The translations under genes were made by a program, and so were the position numbers. From Planctomycetes bacterium ADurb.Bin069 (GTDB lineage Bacteria > Planctomycetota > UBA8108 > UBA8890 > UBA8898), in the NCBI GenBank assembly GCA_002070955.1, contig MWEK01000007.1, positions 1 to 64,000 on the forward strand: DNA of 64,000 bases, in the 5' to 3' direction. Of this stretch, positions 18,297-26,422 are shown in pieces. Position 1 is the stretch's first letter; each line of letters begins with the position of its first letter. The notes under the pieces were generated by a model. It ran no database searches. It had not been told where the DNA came from and saw only the letters and a program-made list of their open reading frames with translations.

Positions 18297-18812
18297 ATGG
18301 AATGGCAGCGCCGCATCCGCGCGATCCCCGACTGGCCTCGGCCGGGCGTCGTCTTCCGGGACATAACGCCCCTGCTTCAGGACGCCGCCGCGTTCGCCGC
18401 GTCCGTCGAGGCCCTCGCCGCCGCGGTGCGGCCCTGGCGCCCCACCCACGTCGTGGGGATCGAGGCCCGGGGCTTCATCTTCGGCGCCGCCCTCGCTTCC
18501 GCCCTCCGACTCGGGTTCGTCCCGGTCCGCAAGAAGGGCAAGCTCCCCGCGGCGACGGTGGAGGAGGAATACGCCCTGGAGTACGGCAGCGACCGCATCG
18601 CCATGCACGTCGACGGCCTCGGGCCGGACATGCGGCCGGTGCTCATCGATGACCTGCTGGCGACGGGCGGCACCGCCGCGGCGTGCGATCGTCTCGCGCG
18701 CAAGGTCGGCGCGGAGTTGGCCGGCGCGGCCTTCGTGATCGAGCTGGCCGCCCTCGCCGGGCGCCGCGCGCTGCGCGCCGACCTCCCCGTCGCGACGCTC
18801 ATGACGCTTTAG
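18297..18812 (+). CDS. apt: Adenine phosphoribosyltransferase
   Basis: 171 residues, normal length. It makes AMP from adenine and PRPP in purine salvage. Features are PGVVFRDITPLLQD, the GIEARGFIFGAALA loop, VPVRKKGKLPA and the PRPP-binding loop VLIDDLLATGGTAAA. The ATG at 18297 has no ribosome site, but a well-spaced promoter ends eight bases before it, suggesting a leaderless message. It stands alone, downstream of the sigma-factor gene and convergent with the DoxX gene. Confidence 0.95.
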   Translation: MEWQRRIRAIPDWPRPGVVFRDITPLLQDAAAFAASVEALAAAVRPWRPTHVVGIEARGFIFGAALASALRLGFVPVRKKGKLPAATVEEEYALEYGSDRIAMHVDGLGPDMRPVLIDDLLATGGTAAACDRLARKVGAELAGAAFVIELAALAGRRALRADLPVATLMTL

Positions 18813-18831
18813 CGCCGCGGGCCGGCCGGCG

Positions 18832-19245
18832 TCACTTCCGCGTTTCGAAGCGCGACTGCAGGCTCAGCCTCCCGGAGCCGCAGATGAGGAGGATCAGCGT
18901 CAGGCACAGGAGCACGAGATACTCCTCGGCCTCCGAGCCGTTCGCCGAGATCAGGGGCTCGCCCGCCTTCAGCTTGCGCACCAGCGTCGTCGCGAAGTAG
19001 ATCACCACGGGAATGAGCGCCGTGCGGACGAACAAGCCCGCCACGAGCAGGAGCCCGATGAAAAGCTCCGAGGAGCCGACCACCACGCGCGCGGCGTCGC
19101 CCGCCAAGATGCCCTCGGTCAGGGGGACCGCCGCGGCCTTGTCGGCCAGGCGGACCGCGCCGTGGATGAGCAGAACCCCCGCGAGCGTCAGGCGCAGCAG
19201 GAGGATGGCCCACGGCACCATGCGATATTCCGAATCCTGGCCCAT
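18832..19245 (-). CDS. DoxX family membrane protein
   Basis: 137 residues with four hydrophobic segments (about 11-32, 54-70, 75-92 and 106-123), matching the four-helix DoxX family. Typical family features are LLRLTLAGVLLIHGAVRLADK and ELFIGLLLVAGLFVRTALIP. DoxX proteins are linked to redox or sulfur metabolism in some bacteria but no general function is proven. The ATG at 19245 is preceded by AAAGGAGG. It converges on apt and is divergent from the HEAT-mraY pair. Confidence 0.88.
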   Translation of the reverse strand: MGQDSEYRMVPWAILLLRLTLAGVLLIHGAVRLADKAAAVPLTEGILAGDAARVVVGSSELFIGLLLVAGLFVRTALIPVVIYFATTLVRKLKAGEPLISANGSEAEEYLVLLCLTLILLICGSGRLSLQSRFETRK

Positions 19246-19326
19246 ACGCCCTCCTTTCGGGCCGGGCGGCGGCGCCCGCGCCGCCGCTCGGACAGGATTC
19301 TATCGCTCAACGTCCCCCGGGCGCAA

Positions 19327-19354
19327 TGGACAAGGCGGCGCGATGATCTACAAT
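19327..19354 (+). promoter_or_regulatory. Sigma-70 type promoter of the HEAT-mraY unit
   Basis: TGGACA (19327-19332) and TACAAT (19349-19354), each five of six matches, are 16 bases apart. The gene start is 11 bases after the -10, leaving a leader of about five bases and no room for a ribosome site. Confidence 0.55.
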
Positions 19355-19365
19355 TGCCCCCCGCC

Positions 19366-20157
19366 ATGGGGAGTCTCTTCTGGCGGTGCATCCGCGAGTA
19401 TCTCTGGCGCGCGGCGCACGCCCGATCGGCCGCGCGCGTTTTGGCCGAGGCCGAGGCCGCGCTCGCCGCGGGCGCGCCCGGCCGGCCCGAGCGCCTGGCC
19501 GAGTTGCGCGCCTACCCCTGGTGGGAGGTGCGCAACGCCGCGCTCAAGCTCACCGCCCTGGAAACCGGGGGATCCGCCGACGCACTGCTCTGCGGCCTCC
19601 TGCATGACCGAACCGACGTGGGCATCGTGCGCAGAAACGCGGCGGCAGCCCTCGGCGCGCGCCCCGCGTCGCCGGCCTCCGCCGCGGCGCTCCGCCGCGG
19701 CGCCGCCGACCCCTATTGGGAAGTGCGCCGCGAGGCCGTCTGGGCCCTCGCGCGCGTCGACCCCCGCAGCGAGGCCACCTTCGACGCGCTCCGCGCCGCC
19801 GCGCGGCGCGAGCGCGCGAGCCAGGTGCGCATGGCGCTGGCTCGGGCCCTGGGCGCGACGGGCAACCCCGAGGCGCTGGAGCCCCTCGAGCTTCTGAGCA
19901 CGGCCGCCTCCTGGCTCGTGCGCCTGCAGAGCGCCGTGGCCCTCGCCGAGCTGGCCGCCGCCGTGCCGGCGCACAGGGAGCGCGTGCGCGCGGTGCTGGC
20001 GCGCATGGAGCGCTCCTCGGAGGGGCTCACCGGCCGGATGGTGCTGGCCGACCGCATGGCGGTCCTCGACGCGCTGCTCGACACCGAACGGTGGCCGGCC
20101 GCCGGCGCGGTCGCGTCGCTCTATTTCTCTCCCGGCACGCCCTGGACGAGGCAGTAG
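19366..20157 (+). CDS. HEAT-repeat protein (cytoplasmic), upstream of mraY
   Basis: 263 residues made of about five HEAT/PBS-lyase-like repeats, for example ELRAYPWWEVRNAALKLTALE, PYWEVRREAVWALARVD and ASQVRMALARALGATGN. There is no signal peptide. Such arrays bind proteins; the partner is unknown. The stop is six bases before the mraY start, so the two are almost certainly co-transcribed, which hints at a role around the membrane step of cell-wall synthesis. A promoter with an unusually short leader precedes it. Confidence 0.8.
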   Translation: MGSLFWRCIREYLWRAAHARSAARVLAEAEAALAAGAPGRPERLAELRAYPWWEVRNAALKLTALETGGSADALLCGLLHDRTDVGIVRRNAAAALGARPASPASAAALRRGAADPYWEVRREAVWALARVDPRSEATFDALRAAARRERASQVRMALARALGATGNPEALEPLELLSTAASWLVRLQSAVALAELAAAVPAHRERVRAVLARMERSSEGLTGRMVLADRMAVLDALLDTERWPAAGAVASLYFSPGTPWTRQ

Positions 20158-20163
20158 CCGCCC

Positions 20164-21294
20164 ATGTTTCCCTGGCTTTACGACACGCTTTTTCGCGCCG
20201 AGTGGCCCTGGAGCATGCTGCGGCTTTTCCGCTACCCGTTCTTCTGCGCCATGGCGGCGGCGCTCACGGCGTTCCTGCTCTGCGTCTTGGCGACGCCGTT
20301 CTTCGCGCGCGCCTTCAGGCGAGGCGGATTCTGGGAGCGCACGCGCCACTTCAGCCTGCTGGCCGTGCCCGCGAAGCGCCACGTGCCCACCATGGGCGGG
20401 GCGGTTATCGTGGGCGTCGCGATCGCGTCGATTCTGCTCTGGTGCCGCCTCGGCGACCCGCAGGTCTGGCTCCTGTGCGGCGTCGCGGCGTTTCTGGCGG
20501 CAGTCGGTTGCGCCGACGATCTGCGTAAGATCGCCCGGGGCCGCGGCCTGTCCCGCGGCGTCAAGTACGCCGCCGCCTTCGCCGTGGCCGGCGCGGTCAC
20601 GACTTTCGTTTGCGTGCCCGCCCTGTCGCCCTTCCAGAACGCCGAGTTCAGGTGGGCTTTTTACATCCCCTGCGTCAAGGAGGGCTTCGCCGCCGGCGCG
20701 CTGCTCGTGCCCTTCCTCATCCTCTTTCTCGTCTACGCGGTCAACGCCGTCAACATCACCGACGGCATGGACGGCCTGGCCGCGGTGCCGGTGATCTTCA
20801 CGGGCGCCGTGCTCGGCGTCATGGCCTACGTTTTGGCCGAGCCCGAGTACGTCAGCTACCTCCTTTTCTTCCCGAGCCGCGTCGGCGGGCAGACGGTCTA
20901 CCAAACGCTCCCGAGCATGAACATCGCCGTCGCGGCGGCGGCCCTGTGCGGGGCCATGGCCGGCTTCCTATGGCACAACGCCTACCCGGCCACCGTTATC
21001 ATGGGCGACACCGGATCCCTCGCCGTCGGCGGCGTCTTGGGAACCATCGCGGTGCTCCTCAAGCAGGAGGCGCTGTTCCTGCTGGCGGGAGGCGTGTTCC
21101 TCCTGGAAACGGCGGCTTCTTGGGCGCAGGACGCCGTCGGCCTCGGCATCTTCGGCCGGCGGTTCTTCTCTCGCGCCCCCTTGCACGATGCCCTACTGTT
21201 GAAGGGAACCGGCGAGAGCAAAGTGACCATTCGGCTCTGGCTTCTTTCGGCGCTTCTCGCGGTCTTGGCCCTCATCACCCTGAAAGTCAGGTGA
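20164..21294 (+). CDS. mraY: Phospho-N-acetylmuramoyl-pentapeptide-transferase, with altered His motif
   Basis: 376 residues, about ten membrane helices. MraY transfers phospho-MurNAc-pentapeptide to undecaprenyl phosphate, the first membrane step of peptidoglycan synthesis. Conserved parts are PTMGG, the Asp pair in GCADDLRKI, NAVNITDGMDGLA, FLWHNAYPATVIMGDTGSLA with the catalytic Asp, and the C-terminal VTIRLWL...LKVR. The usual PxHHHxELKG loop reads PLHDALLLKG here, so two of the three conserved histidines are missing. All other catalytic residues are present. It is not in a dcw cluster; its only neighbour in the unit is a HEAT protein. Confidence 0.92.
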   Translation: MFPWLYDTLFRAEWPWSMLRLFRYPFFCAMAAALTAFLLCVLATPFFARAFRRGGFWERTRHFSLLAVPAKRHVPTMGGAVIVGVAIASILLWCRLGDPQVWLLCGVAAFLAAVGCADDLRKIARGRGLSRGVKYAAAFAVAGAVTTFVCVPALSPFQNAEFRWAFYIPCVKEGFAAGALLVPFLILFLVYAVNAVNITDGMDGLAAVPVIFTGAVLGVMAYVLAEPEYVSYLLFFPSRVGGQTVYQTLPSMNIAVAAAALCGAMAGFLWHNAYPATVIMGDTGSLAVGGVLGTIAVLLKQEALFLLAGGVFLLETAASWAQDAVGLGIFGRRFFSRAPLHDALLLKGTGESKVTIRLWLLSALLAVLALITLKVR

Positions 21295-21337
21295 AAACGC
21301 CCGAGCCCGGACACGGGCACGCAGCCCAGGAGGCCTC

Positions 21338-22978
21338 ATGTTCGATCGGCCCGGAATCGAAGCGCGCCCCCCGCGGCGCGGGATTTACCCGACGGCGGCC
21401 GAGCTCGGCCTGGACCCCGAGCGCATCATGCCTCACGGCCATTCGATCGCCAAGATCCCCATCGCGGAACTGGCCGCCCGCGGCGCGGACCCCGACGGCG
21501 ATCTGATTCTCGTTTCCGCCATGACCCCCACGCCCGCCGGCGAGGGCAAGACCACCGTCACCATCGGCCTGGGCGACGCGCTCCGCAAACTCGACCGCCG
21601 GGCGATGATCTGCCTGCGCGAGCCGTCGCTGGGCCCCTACTTCGGCATCAAGGGCGGCGGCACCGGCGCGGGCCGGTCGCAGCTCGCGCCGGCCGAGGCG
21701 ATCAACCTGCACTTCGTCGGCGACATGGGCGCGGTGGGCATGGCCACGAACTTGCTGGCCGCCATGATCGACAACCACATCCAGCACGGCAACGAGCTTG
21801 CCATCGACCCGCGCCGCATCGTGCTCAGGCGCGTCATCGATCTGAACGACCGCGCCCTGCGGGACATCTTCGTGGGCTTGGGAGGCGTCGTCAACGGCGT
21901 GCCGCGGCGCGACGGGTTCGACATTACGCCCGCCTCGGAGATCATGGCCGTCCTTTGCCTGTGCCGCGACGCGGAGGACCTCGGCCGGCGGCTCAGCGCC
22001 ATGGTCGTGGCCTTCACCTACCGTGGCGCGCCGATCTACGCCCGCGACCTCAAAGCCGTGGGCGCCATGCAGGTGCTGCTGAGCGACGCCATCAACCCGA
22101 ACCTCGTTCGGACGCTCGAGGGCACGCCGGCCTTCGTTCACGCCGGCCCCTTCGCGAACATCGCCCACGGCTGCAACTCGGCCCTTGCCACGCGCCTGGC
22201 CCTCAAGCTCTCGGACTACGTCGTCACCGAGGCGGGCTTCGGCACCGACCTGGGGGCGGAAAAGTTCTTTCACATCAAGTGCCGCCTCACGGGGCTCCAG
22301 CCCCGCGCCGCCGTCATCGTCGCCACCGCCAGGGCGATCGCCTACCACGGCGGCTTCACGCCGCGCGGCGGCCTGGGAAACCTCGCCAAGCATATCGAAA
22401 ACATCCGGCTCTTCGGGCTCGCGCCGGTGGTGGCGATCAACCGCTTCGCCGACGACAAGCCCTCCGACCTCCGGCGCATTTCCAAGTTCTGCGACCGTCT
22501 GGGCGTGGAGGCCGCGGTGGCCGACAACCACGCCAAGGGCGGCGCGGGCGCCGTCGCTCTGGCCGAAGCCGTCCTGCGCTCCATCAAGGCCAACCGCCGC
22601 CGGAAGCTGCGCTTCCTCTACCGCCTGTCGGATCCGCTGCAGACGAAAATCGTCAAGGTCGCCCGCGCCGTGTACGGCGCCTCGGGTGTGGAATTCGACC
22701 GGGATGCGGAGACGGATCTGGAACTTCTGGCCAAGCACGGTTACGACACGCTGCCGGTGTGCATCGCGAAGACCAACAAGTCCCTTTCCGACGACCCCGC
22801 CAAACGCGGGCGGCCGCGGGATTTCACCATCACCGTCAACCGCCTGCGGGTCTCGGCGGGCGCGGGCTTCGTCGTGGTCATCTGCGGCAACATCATGACC
22901 ATGCCGGGGCTGCCGAAAACGCCCGCGGCCGAGAGGATCAAAATCGCGCCCGGCGGCAAGGTAACCGGGCTGGCGTAA
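21338..22978 (+). CDS. fhs: Formate--tetrahydrofolate ligase
   Basis: 546 residues, typical length. It makes 10-formyl-THF from formate, THF and ATP, the entry of formate into one-carbon metabolism. Signatures are the P-loop-like PTPAGEGKTT (residues 64-73), REPSLGPYFGIKGGGTGAG, LHFVGDMGAV, EAGFGTDLGAEKF and the C-terminal MTMPGLPKTPAAERI. AGGAGG precedes the ATG. It is followed by glyA, which uses the same folate pool: together they connect formate, glycine and serine. The other Wood-Ljungdahl genes are not in the window, so autotrophy cannot be claimed. Confidence 0.97.
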   Translation: MFDRPGIEARPPRRGIYPTAAELGLDPERIMPHGHSIAKIPIAELAARGADPDGDLILVSAMTPTPAGEGKTTVTIGLGDALRKLDRRAMICLREPSLGPYFGIKGGGTGAGRSQLAPAEAINLHFVGDMGAVGMATNLLAAMIDNHIQHGNELAIDPRRIVLRRVIDLNDRALRDIFVGLGGVVNGVPRRDGFDITPASEIMAVLCLCRDAEDLGRRLSAMVVAFTYRGAPIYARDLKAVGAMQVLLSDAINPNLVRTLEGTPAFVHAGPFANIAHGCNSALATRLALKLSDYVVTEAGFGTDLGAEKFFHIKCRLTGLQPRAAVIVATARAIAYHGGFTPRGGLGNLAKHIENIRLFGLAPVVAINRFADDKPSDLRRISKFCDRLGVEAAVADNHAKGGAGAVALAEAVLRSIKANRRRKLRFLYRLSDPLQTKIVKVARAVYGASGVEFDRDAETDLELLAKHGYDTLPVCIAKTNKSLSDDPAKRGRPRDFTITVNRLRVSAGAGFVVVICGNIMTMPGLPKTPAAERIKIAPGGKVTGLA

Positions 22979-23001
22979 CCCGCGGACCCGCGGCCGTCGA
23001 A

Positions 23002-23061
23002 GGCGAGGGCCCGAGGCCGCCGAAACCGGCCTCGGAAGCCGCCGAACGGCCCTCCCTCGCC
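23002..23061 (+). promoter_or_regulatory. Nested stem-loop element between fhs and glyA
   Basis: An inner 9-bp stem CCGAGGCCG / CGGCCTCGG (23011-23019 with 23027-23035, seven-base loop) lies inside an outer 8-bp stem GGCGAGGG / CCCTCGCC (23002-23009 with 23054-23061). No T run follows, so a simple intrinsic terminator is unlikely. A -10-like TAAAAT at 23088-23093 follows, about 47 bases before glyA. It may be an fhs terminator without a U tract or a leader element. It matches no riboswitch that I recognise. Confidence 0.4.
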
Positions 23062-23139
23062 GCCTGTGCGCCGCCCGCGCGGCGTGCTAAAATACCGCTT
23101 TCCCCTTTGCAAGCCGCCTGCGAGCGGCATGGAGGACAC

Positions 23140-24450
23140 ATGGCAGACTCCCCGTCCAAGGCAGCTTGCCCCTGCCCGCACACGCGCGCGCTCCGAGACG
23201 TCGATTCCGAGATCGCGGACCTCATCGCCGCGGAAGAGCGCTACGAGTGCGACACGATCAGGCTCATCCCCAGCGAGAACTACGTATCGATGGCGGTCTT
23301 GGCGGCCACGGGCTCGATCTTCGCCAACAAGTACTCGGAAGGCTACGCGTCCAAGCGCTATTACGAGGGCCAGGTCTACGTCGACCAGGTGGAGAAGCTC
23401 GCCATCGCCCGGGCGTGCGCCCTCTTCGGCGTCGAGCACGCCAACGTGCAGCCGTACTCCGGCTCGCCCGCCAACATGGCGGCGTGCTTCGCCGTTCTGC
23501 GTCCCGGCGACACGGTCATGGGACTGGGGCTGCCCTTCGGCGGCCACCTGACCCACGGCTGGAACGTGAACTTCTCCGGCATGCTGTACCGCGCGGTCCA
23601 GTACGAGCTCGACCCGGAGACCCATCGCATCGACCTGGACAGGGTGCGGGACGCGGCGCGCCGGGAGCGCCCCAAGGCGATCTTCTGCGGGGGCACCGCG
23701 TACCCGCGGCTGTGGGATTTCGCGGCCTTCCGCGCCATCGCCGACGAGGTGGGCGCCGTGCTCATCGCCGACATCGCCCATGTCGCCGGCCTGGTCGCGG
23801 CGGGAGCGCACCCCAGTCCGGTGCCTCACGCCCAGATCGTCACCACCACGACGCACAAGACCCTGCGCGGCCCGCGCGGCGCCATGATCCTGTGCGGCGC
23901 GGACCTCGCCAAGGCCGTCGACCGCGCCGTATTCCCCACGCTCCAGGGCGGCCCTCACAACCACACGACGGCGGCGATCGCGGTGGCGCTCAAGGAGGCC
24001 GCGACGCCCGAGTTCCGCGCCTACGGCCGCCAGATCGTCGCCAACGCCAAGGCCCTGGCCGCCGCGCTCGCGGCGCGCGGCTACCGCCTCGTGTCCGGCG
24101 GCACCGACAACCATCTGCTGCTGATCGATCTGTCGGACCGGCCCTACACCGGCAAGGACGGCGCCCAGGCCCTGAGCCGCGCCGGCCTGATCGGCAACTA
24201 CAACACCGTTCCCTTCGACAAGCGCAAGCCCTTCAACCCGAGCGGCATCCGCCTGGGCACGCCGGCCGTGACATCCCGGGGCATGCAAACGGAGCACATG
24301 GAGCAGATCGCCGCCTGGATCGACACCGTGCTCGCGAACATCGAGGACGCCGGCCGCATCGCCGCCGTCAAGGAAGAGGTGCGCGAGTTCTGCGGCGGTT
24401 TCCCTACACCCGGCATCCTCATCGGCAACGGGCGCAAGCCGCGCTCCTAG
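23140..24450 (+). CDS. glyA: Serine hydroxymethyltransferase
   Basis: 436 residues. PLP enzyme interconverting serine plus THF with glycine plus methylene-THF. Features are LIPSENYVS near the N-terminus, the tetrahydrofolate/substrate region NKYSEGYASKRYYEGQ, the PLP-lysine motif TTTTHKTLRGPRG, and FPTLQGGPHNHTTAAIAVAL. GGAGG at 23131-23135 sets the ATG at 23140. It follows fhs on the same strand after 161 bases that hold a nested stem-loop and a -10-like element, and is followed after four bases by a Gfo/Idh-like gene, so the last two are co-transcribed. Confidence 0.97.
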   Translation: MADSPSKAACPCPHTRALRDVDSEIADLIAAEERYECDTIRLIPSENYVSMAVLAATGSIFANKYSEGYASKRYYEGQVYVDQVEKLAIARACALFGVEHANVQPYSGSPANMAACFAVLRPGDTVMGLGLPFGGHLTHGWNVNFSGMLYRAVQYELDPETHRIDLDRVRDAARRERPKAIFCGGTAYPRLWDFAAFRAIADEVGAVLIADIAHVAGLVAAGAHPSPVPHAQIVTTTTHKTLRGPRGAMILCGADLAKAVDRAVFPTLQGGPHNHTTAAIAVALKEAATPEFRAYGRQIVANAKALAAALAARGYRLVSGGTDNHLLLIDLSDRPYTGKDGAQALSRAGLIGNYNTVPFDKRKPFNPSGIRLGTPAVTSRGMQTEHMEQIAAWIDTVLANIEDAGRIAAVKEEVREFCGGFPTPGILIGNGRKPRS

Positions 24451-24454
24451 CGCC

Positions 24455-25636
24455 ATGCCGCTCCAACGCACCAGGGTCGCCCTCACGGGACGCGCCGCCG
24501 AACTGCTGCCGCTGCTGGAGCGCCTGGAGGCTCTCGCCCCCGCGCATTCCCTCGCGGTCGCGGCGGTGGCGACGCAAGACCAGCGCGACCCGGCGCTCCG
24601 GGCGGCGCTCGGGCGCCTGTCTCCGGCGCCCGAGGTGTACCTGCGCACCGAAGAAGCCCTCGCATCGGTGGGAACGGACGTGTTCCTCGTCGCCTCGTCC
24701 TTGGTCCAGCGCCACGCGCATGTCCGCGCCGCGCTGGCGAGCGGCTGCCACGTGCTCGCCGCCGCGCCGCTGGCCCTGACCGTCCGCGCGGCCGCGGGCT
24801 GCGTCACGGCCGCGGAAGACGCCGGCCGCGCCCTGGCCGTTTACGGTTCCGGCCGCTTCTCCCTCGACGTCCACATGCTCAAGTGGGCCGCCGGAAGCGG
24901 CATCATCGGCGATCCGACCTACGTGCTCGACATCGCCTTCGGCGCCGAAGAGACCTCGCCCAACCTGTGCGCGCGGGGCGACCCGGCGCTCCACGAGCGC
25001 TTGCGCGGCGGAGGCCTACTGCTGGTCCGCGCCGTCGGCGACTGCGCGCTGCTCAGGTTCGCGGTGAACGACATCGTCGAGGTCTCGGGGCACGAGGCCT
25101 GCCTGGAGCCGGAGCGGATCGCGCGGGGCCCCGACGGCCGCGTGCGGGCGCGCTTCGCATGCAGCGCCGCCGACACCATCGCCGCCCAGTTCCGGTTCGC
25201 AAACGGGGCGGCGGGCGTTTACACGCGCTCGTGGGCCGGCCGCGGCACGACGCTGCCGCCCCGCCGGACCGTGTGGGCGACTCGCGGCGCGGTCGACGAC
25301 GATTCCCTGTTTCTCCACACGGGCGCGCGGCGCAGCCTCCAAGAGGAATGGAAAGCGCACCTGACTCCGGTCGAGCTCGAGCGGCTCTTCCCCGGCGCCG
25401 TCACCGATTCCCTGACGCTTGAGCTCTTGAGCTTCTTGACGTCGGTCGCCCGCTGGGACAGCGGCCCGCAGACGGCGATGCCTCACCACGGCGGCCAGGC
25501 CCTGAGGGATCTGGCCACCGCGTGGGCTATCGCCGAGTCGAACACGACAGGCCGGCGCATGACCGTTCAGGAGGTGGAGAGCCTGGCGGCGGAGGAGGCG
25601 CAGCGCGACCTGAACGCGCACATCAAAGCCCTTTGA
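24455..25636 (+). CDS. Degenerate Gfo/Idh/MocA-like protein coupled to glyA
   Basis: 393 residues with the overall layout of Gfo/Idh/MocA oxidoreductases: an N-terminal Rossmann-like part (to about 125) and a C-terminal beta-sheet domain (GDPTYVLDIAFGAEE, QFRFANGAAGVYTRSW). However the GxGxxG nucleotide loop is absent (ALTGRAAELLPLL) and the EKP motif with its catalytic Lys reads AAPLA. The central LLRFAVNDIVEVSGHEA resembles the family's HxxDxxxxL region, also altered. It is likely a non-catalytic or strongly diverged member, with a binding role by inference. It starts four bases after the glyA stop. Confidence 0.7.
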   Translation: MPLQRTRVALTGRAAELLPLLERLEALAPAHSLAVAAVATQDQRDPALRAALGRLSPAPEVYLRTEEALASVGTDVFLVASSLVQRHAHVRAALASGCHVLAAAPLALTVRAAAGCVTAAEDAGRALAVYGSGRFSLDVHMLKWAAGSGIIGDPTYVLDIAFGAEETSPNLCARGDPALHERLRGGGLLLVRAVGDCALLRFAVNDIVEVSGHEACLEPERIARGPDGRVRARFACSAADTIAAQFRFANGAAGVYTRSWAGRGTTLPPRRTVWATRGAVDDDSLFLHTGARRSLQEEWKAHLTPVELERLFPGAVTDSLTLELLSFLTSVARWDSGPQTAMPHHGGQALRDLATAWAIAESNTTGRRMTVQEVESLAAEEAQRDLNAHIKAL

Positions 25637-25644
25637 CGCTCTGC

Positions 25645-25673
25645 TTGTCAAAGTCCCGGCCGTTGCCCATAAT
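25645..25673 (+). promoter_or_regulatory. Strong sigma-70 type promoter ahead of nrfHA
   Basis: TTGTCA (25645-25650) and CATAAT (25668-25673), each five of six matches, are exactly 17 bases apart. It is the best match to a housekeeping promoter in the window. The nrfH start is about 230 bases downstream, with a small ORF in between. Confidence 0.65.
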
Positions 25674-25775
25674 CTGCGGTTCGAGCTTCTCGGCCCCCGC
25701 CGGCGCGCGGATCGATCCCGCCCGCCGCCGCCGGGACCGGAACCCTGCCGCATGGGAAGCGAGGACCTGAACGCC

Positions 25776-25916
25776 ATGGAGACACGGAACATCTGCGTCG
25801 CCCGCCTTGACGCGCCGATTCGAAACGCCGCGGGGCCGCCCCCCCTCCGCTTCGGCGGCGAACCGCGGCGGCCGGCCGAACACGGCGGCGCGGCGCCGAC
25901 CGGAGCCGAACCGTGA
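25776..25916 (+). CDS. Possible small ORF in the nrfH leader (46 aa)
   Basis: An ATG at 25776 (with GAGGA about ten bases upstream; an ATG at 25752 is in the same frame) opens a short Pro/Gly/Arg-rich reading frame whose TGA overlaps the GTG start of nrfH as GTGA. The overlap is the main reason to list it: it could be a leader peptide that couples translation to nrfH. The sequence is low-complexity with no recognised motif and may be chance. Confidence 0.3.
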   Translation: METRNICVARLDAPIRNAAGPPPLRFGGEPRRPAEHGGAAPTGAEP

Positions 25917-26413
25917 AACCTGGAGCGCGCCACCGCCTCTTGCTCCTCCTGGCGGCCCTATGCGGCGTGCTGGGCGGCCTGGGCGCCTTCACCTTCGGAT
26001 ACGCCGAAGGTTTCTCGTACCTCTCCGACGACCCCGCCGTCTGCGCCAATTGCCACATCATGCAGGGGCACTTCGACTCCTGGCGCAAAGGCCCGCACCA
26101 CGCCGCGGCGGGTTGCGGCGACTGTCACCTGCCGGCGGGGCTCTTCGCCAAGTACCTGGCCAAGGCCCTTAACGGTTACCACCACGCCACGGGGTTCACC
26201 CTTCAGAGCCCGCAGCCGGACCTCCCCGGCGAGCGCAAGGTGTTCGACGAACCCATCCGCATCAAACCCTTCAACCACCGCGTGCTCCAGGAGAACTGCC
26301 TGCGCTGCCACGGCGCGCTGGTCCGGGAGCTGCTGCGCGGAGCCGTCTCGGGCGCCGACGCCGTGCTGTGCACCCAGTGCCACCGCGGCGTCGGCCACGA
26401 GGCCCAAAGCTAG
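25913..26413 (+). CDS. nrfH: NrfH-type tetraheme cytochrome c (NapC/NirT family)
   Basis: 166 residues: one N-terminal membrane anchor (about 9-29) and four heme sites CANCH (44-48), CGDCH (68-72), CLRCH (129-133) and CTQCH (153-157). The first is followed by IM, so Met50 fits the unusual CXXCHxM heme 1 ligand described in NrfH. NrfH oxidises menaquinol and passes electrons to NrfA in the periplasm. GTG start with GGAGCC upstream; the start overlaps the stop of a small leader ORF. It precedes nrfA by nine bases. Confidence 0.93.
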   Translation: MKPGARHRLLLLLAALCGVLGGLGAFTFGYAEGFSYLSDDPAVCANCHIMQGHFDSWRKGPHHAAAGCGDCHLPAGLFAKYLAKALNGYHHATGFTLQSPQPDLPGERKVFDEPIRIKPFNHRVLQENCLRCHGALVRELLRGAVSGADAVLCTQCHRGVGHEAQS

Positions 26414-26422
26414 GAGCCGTCC

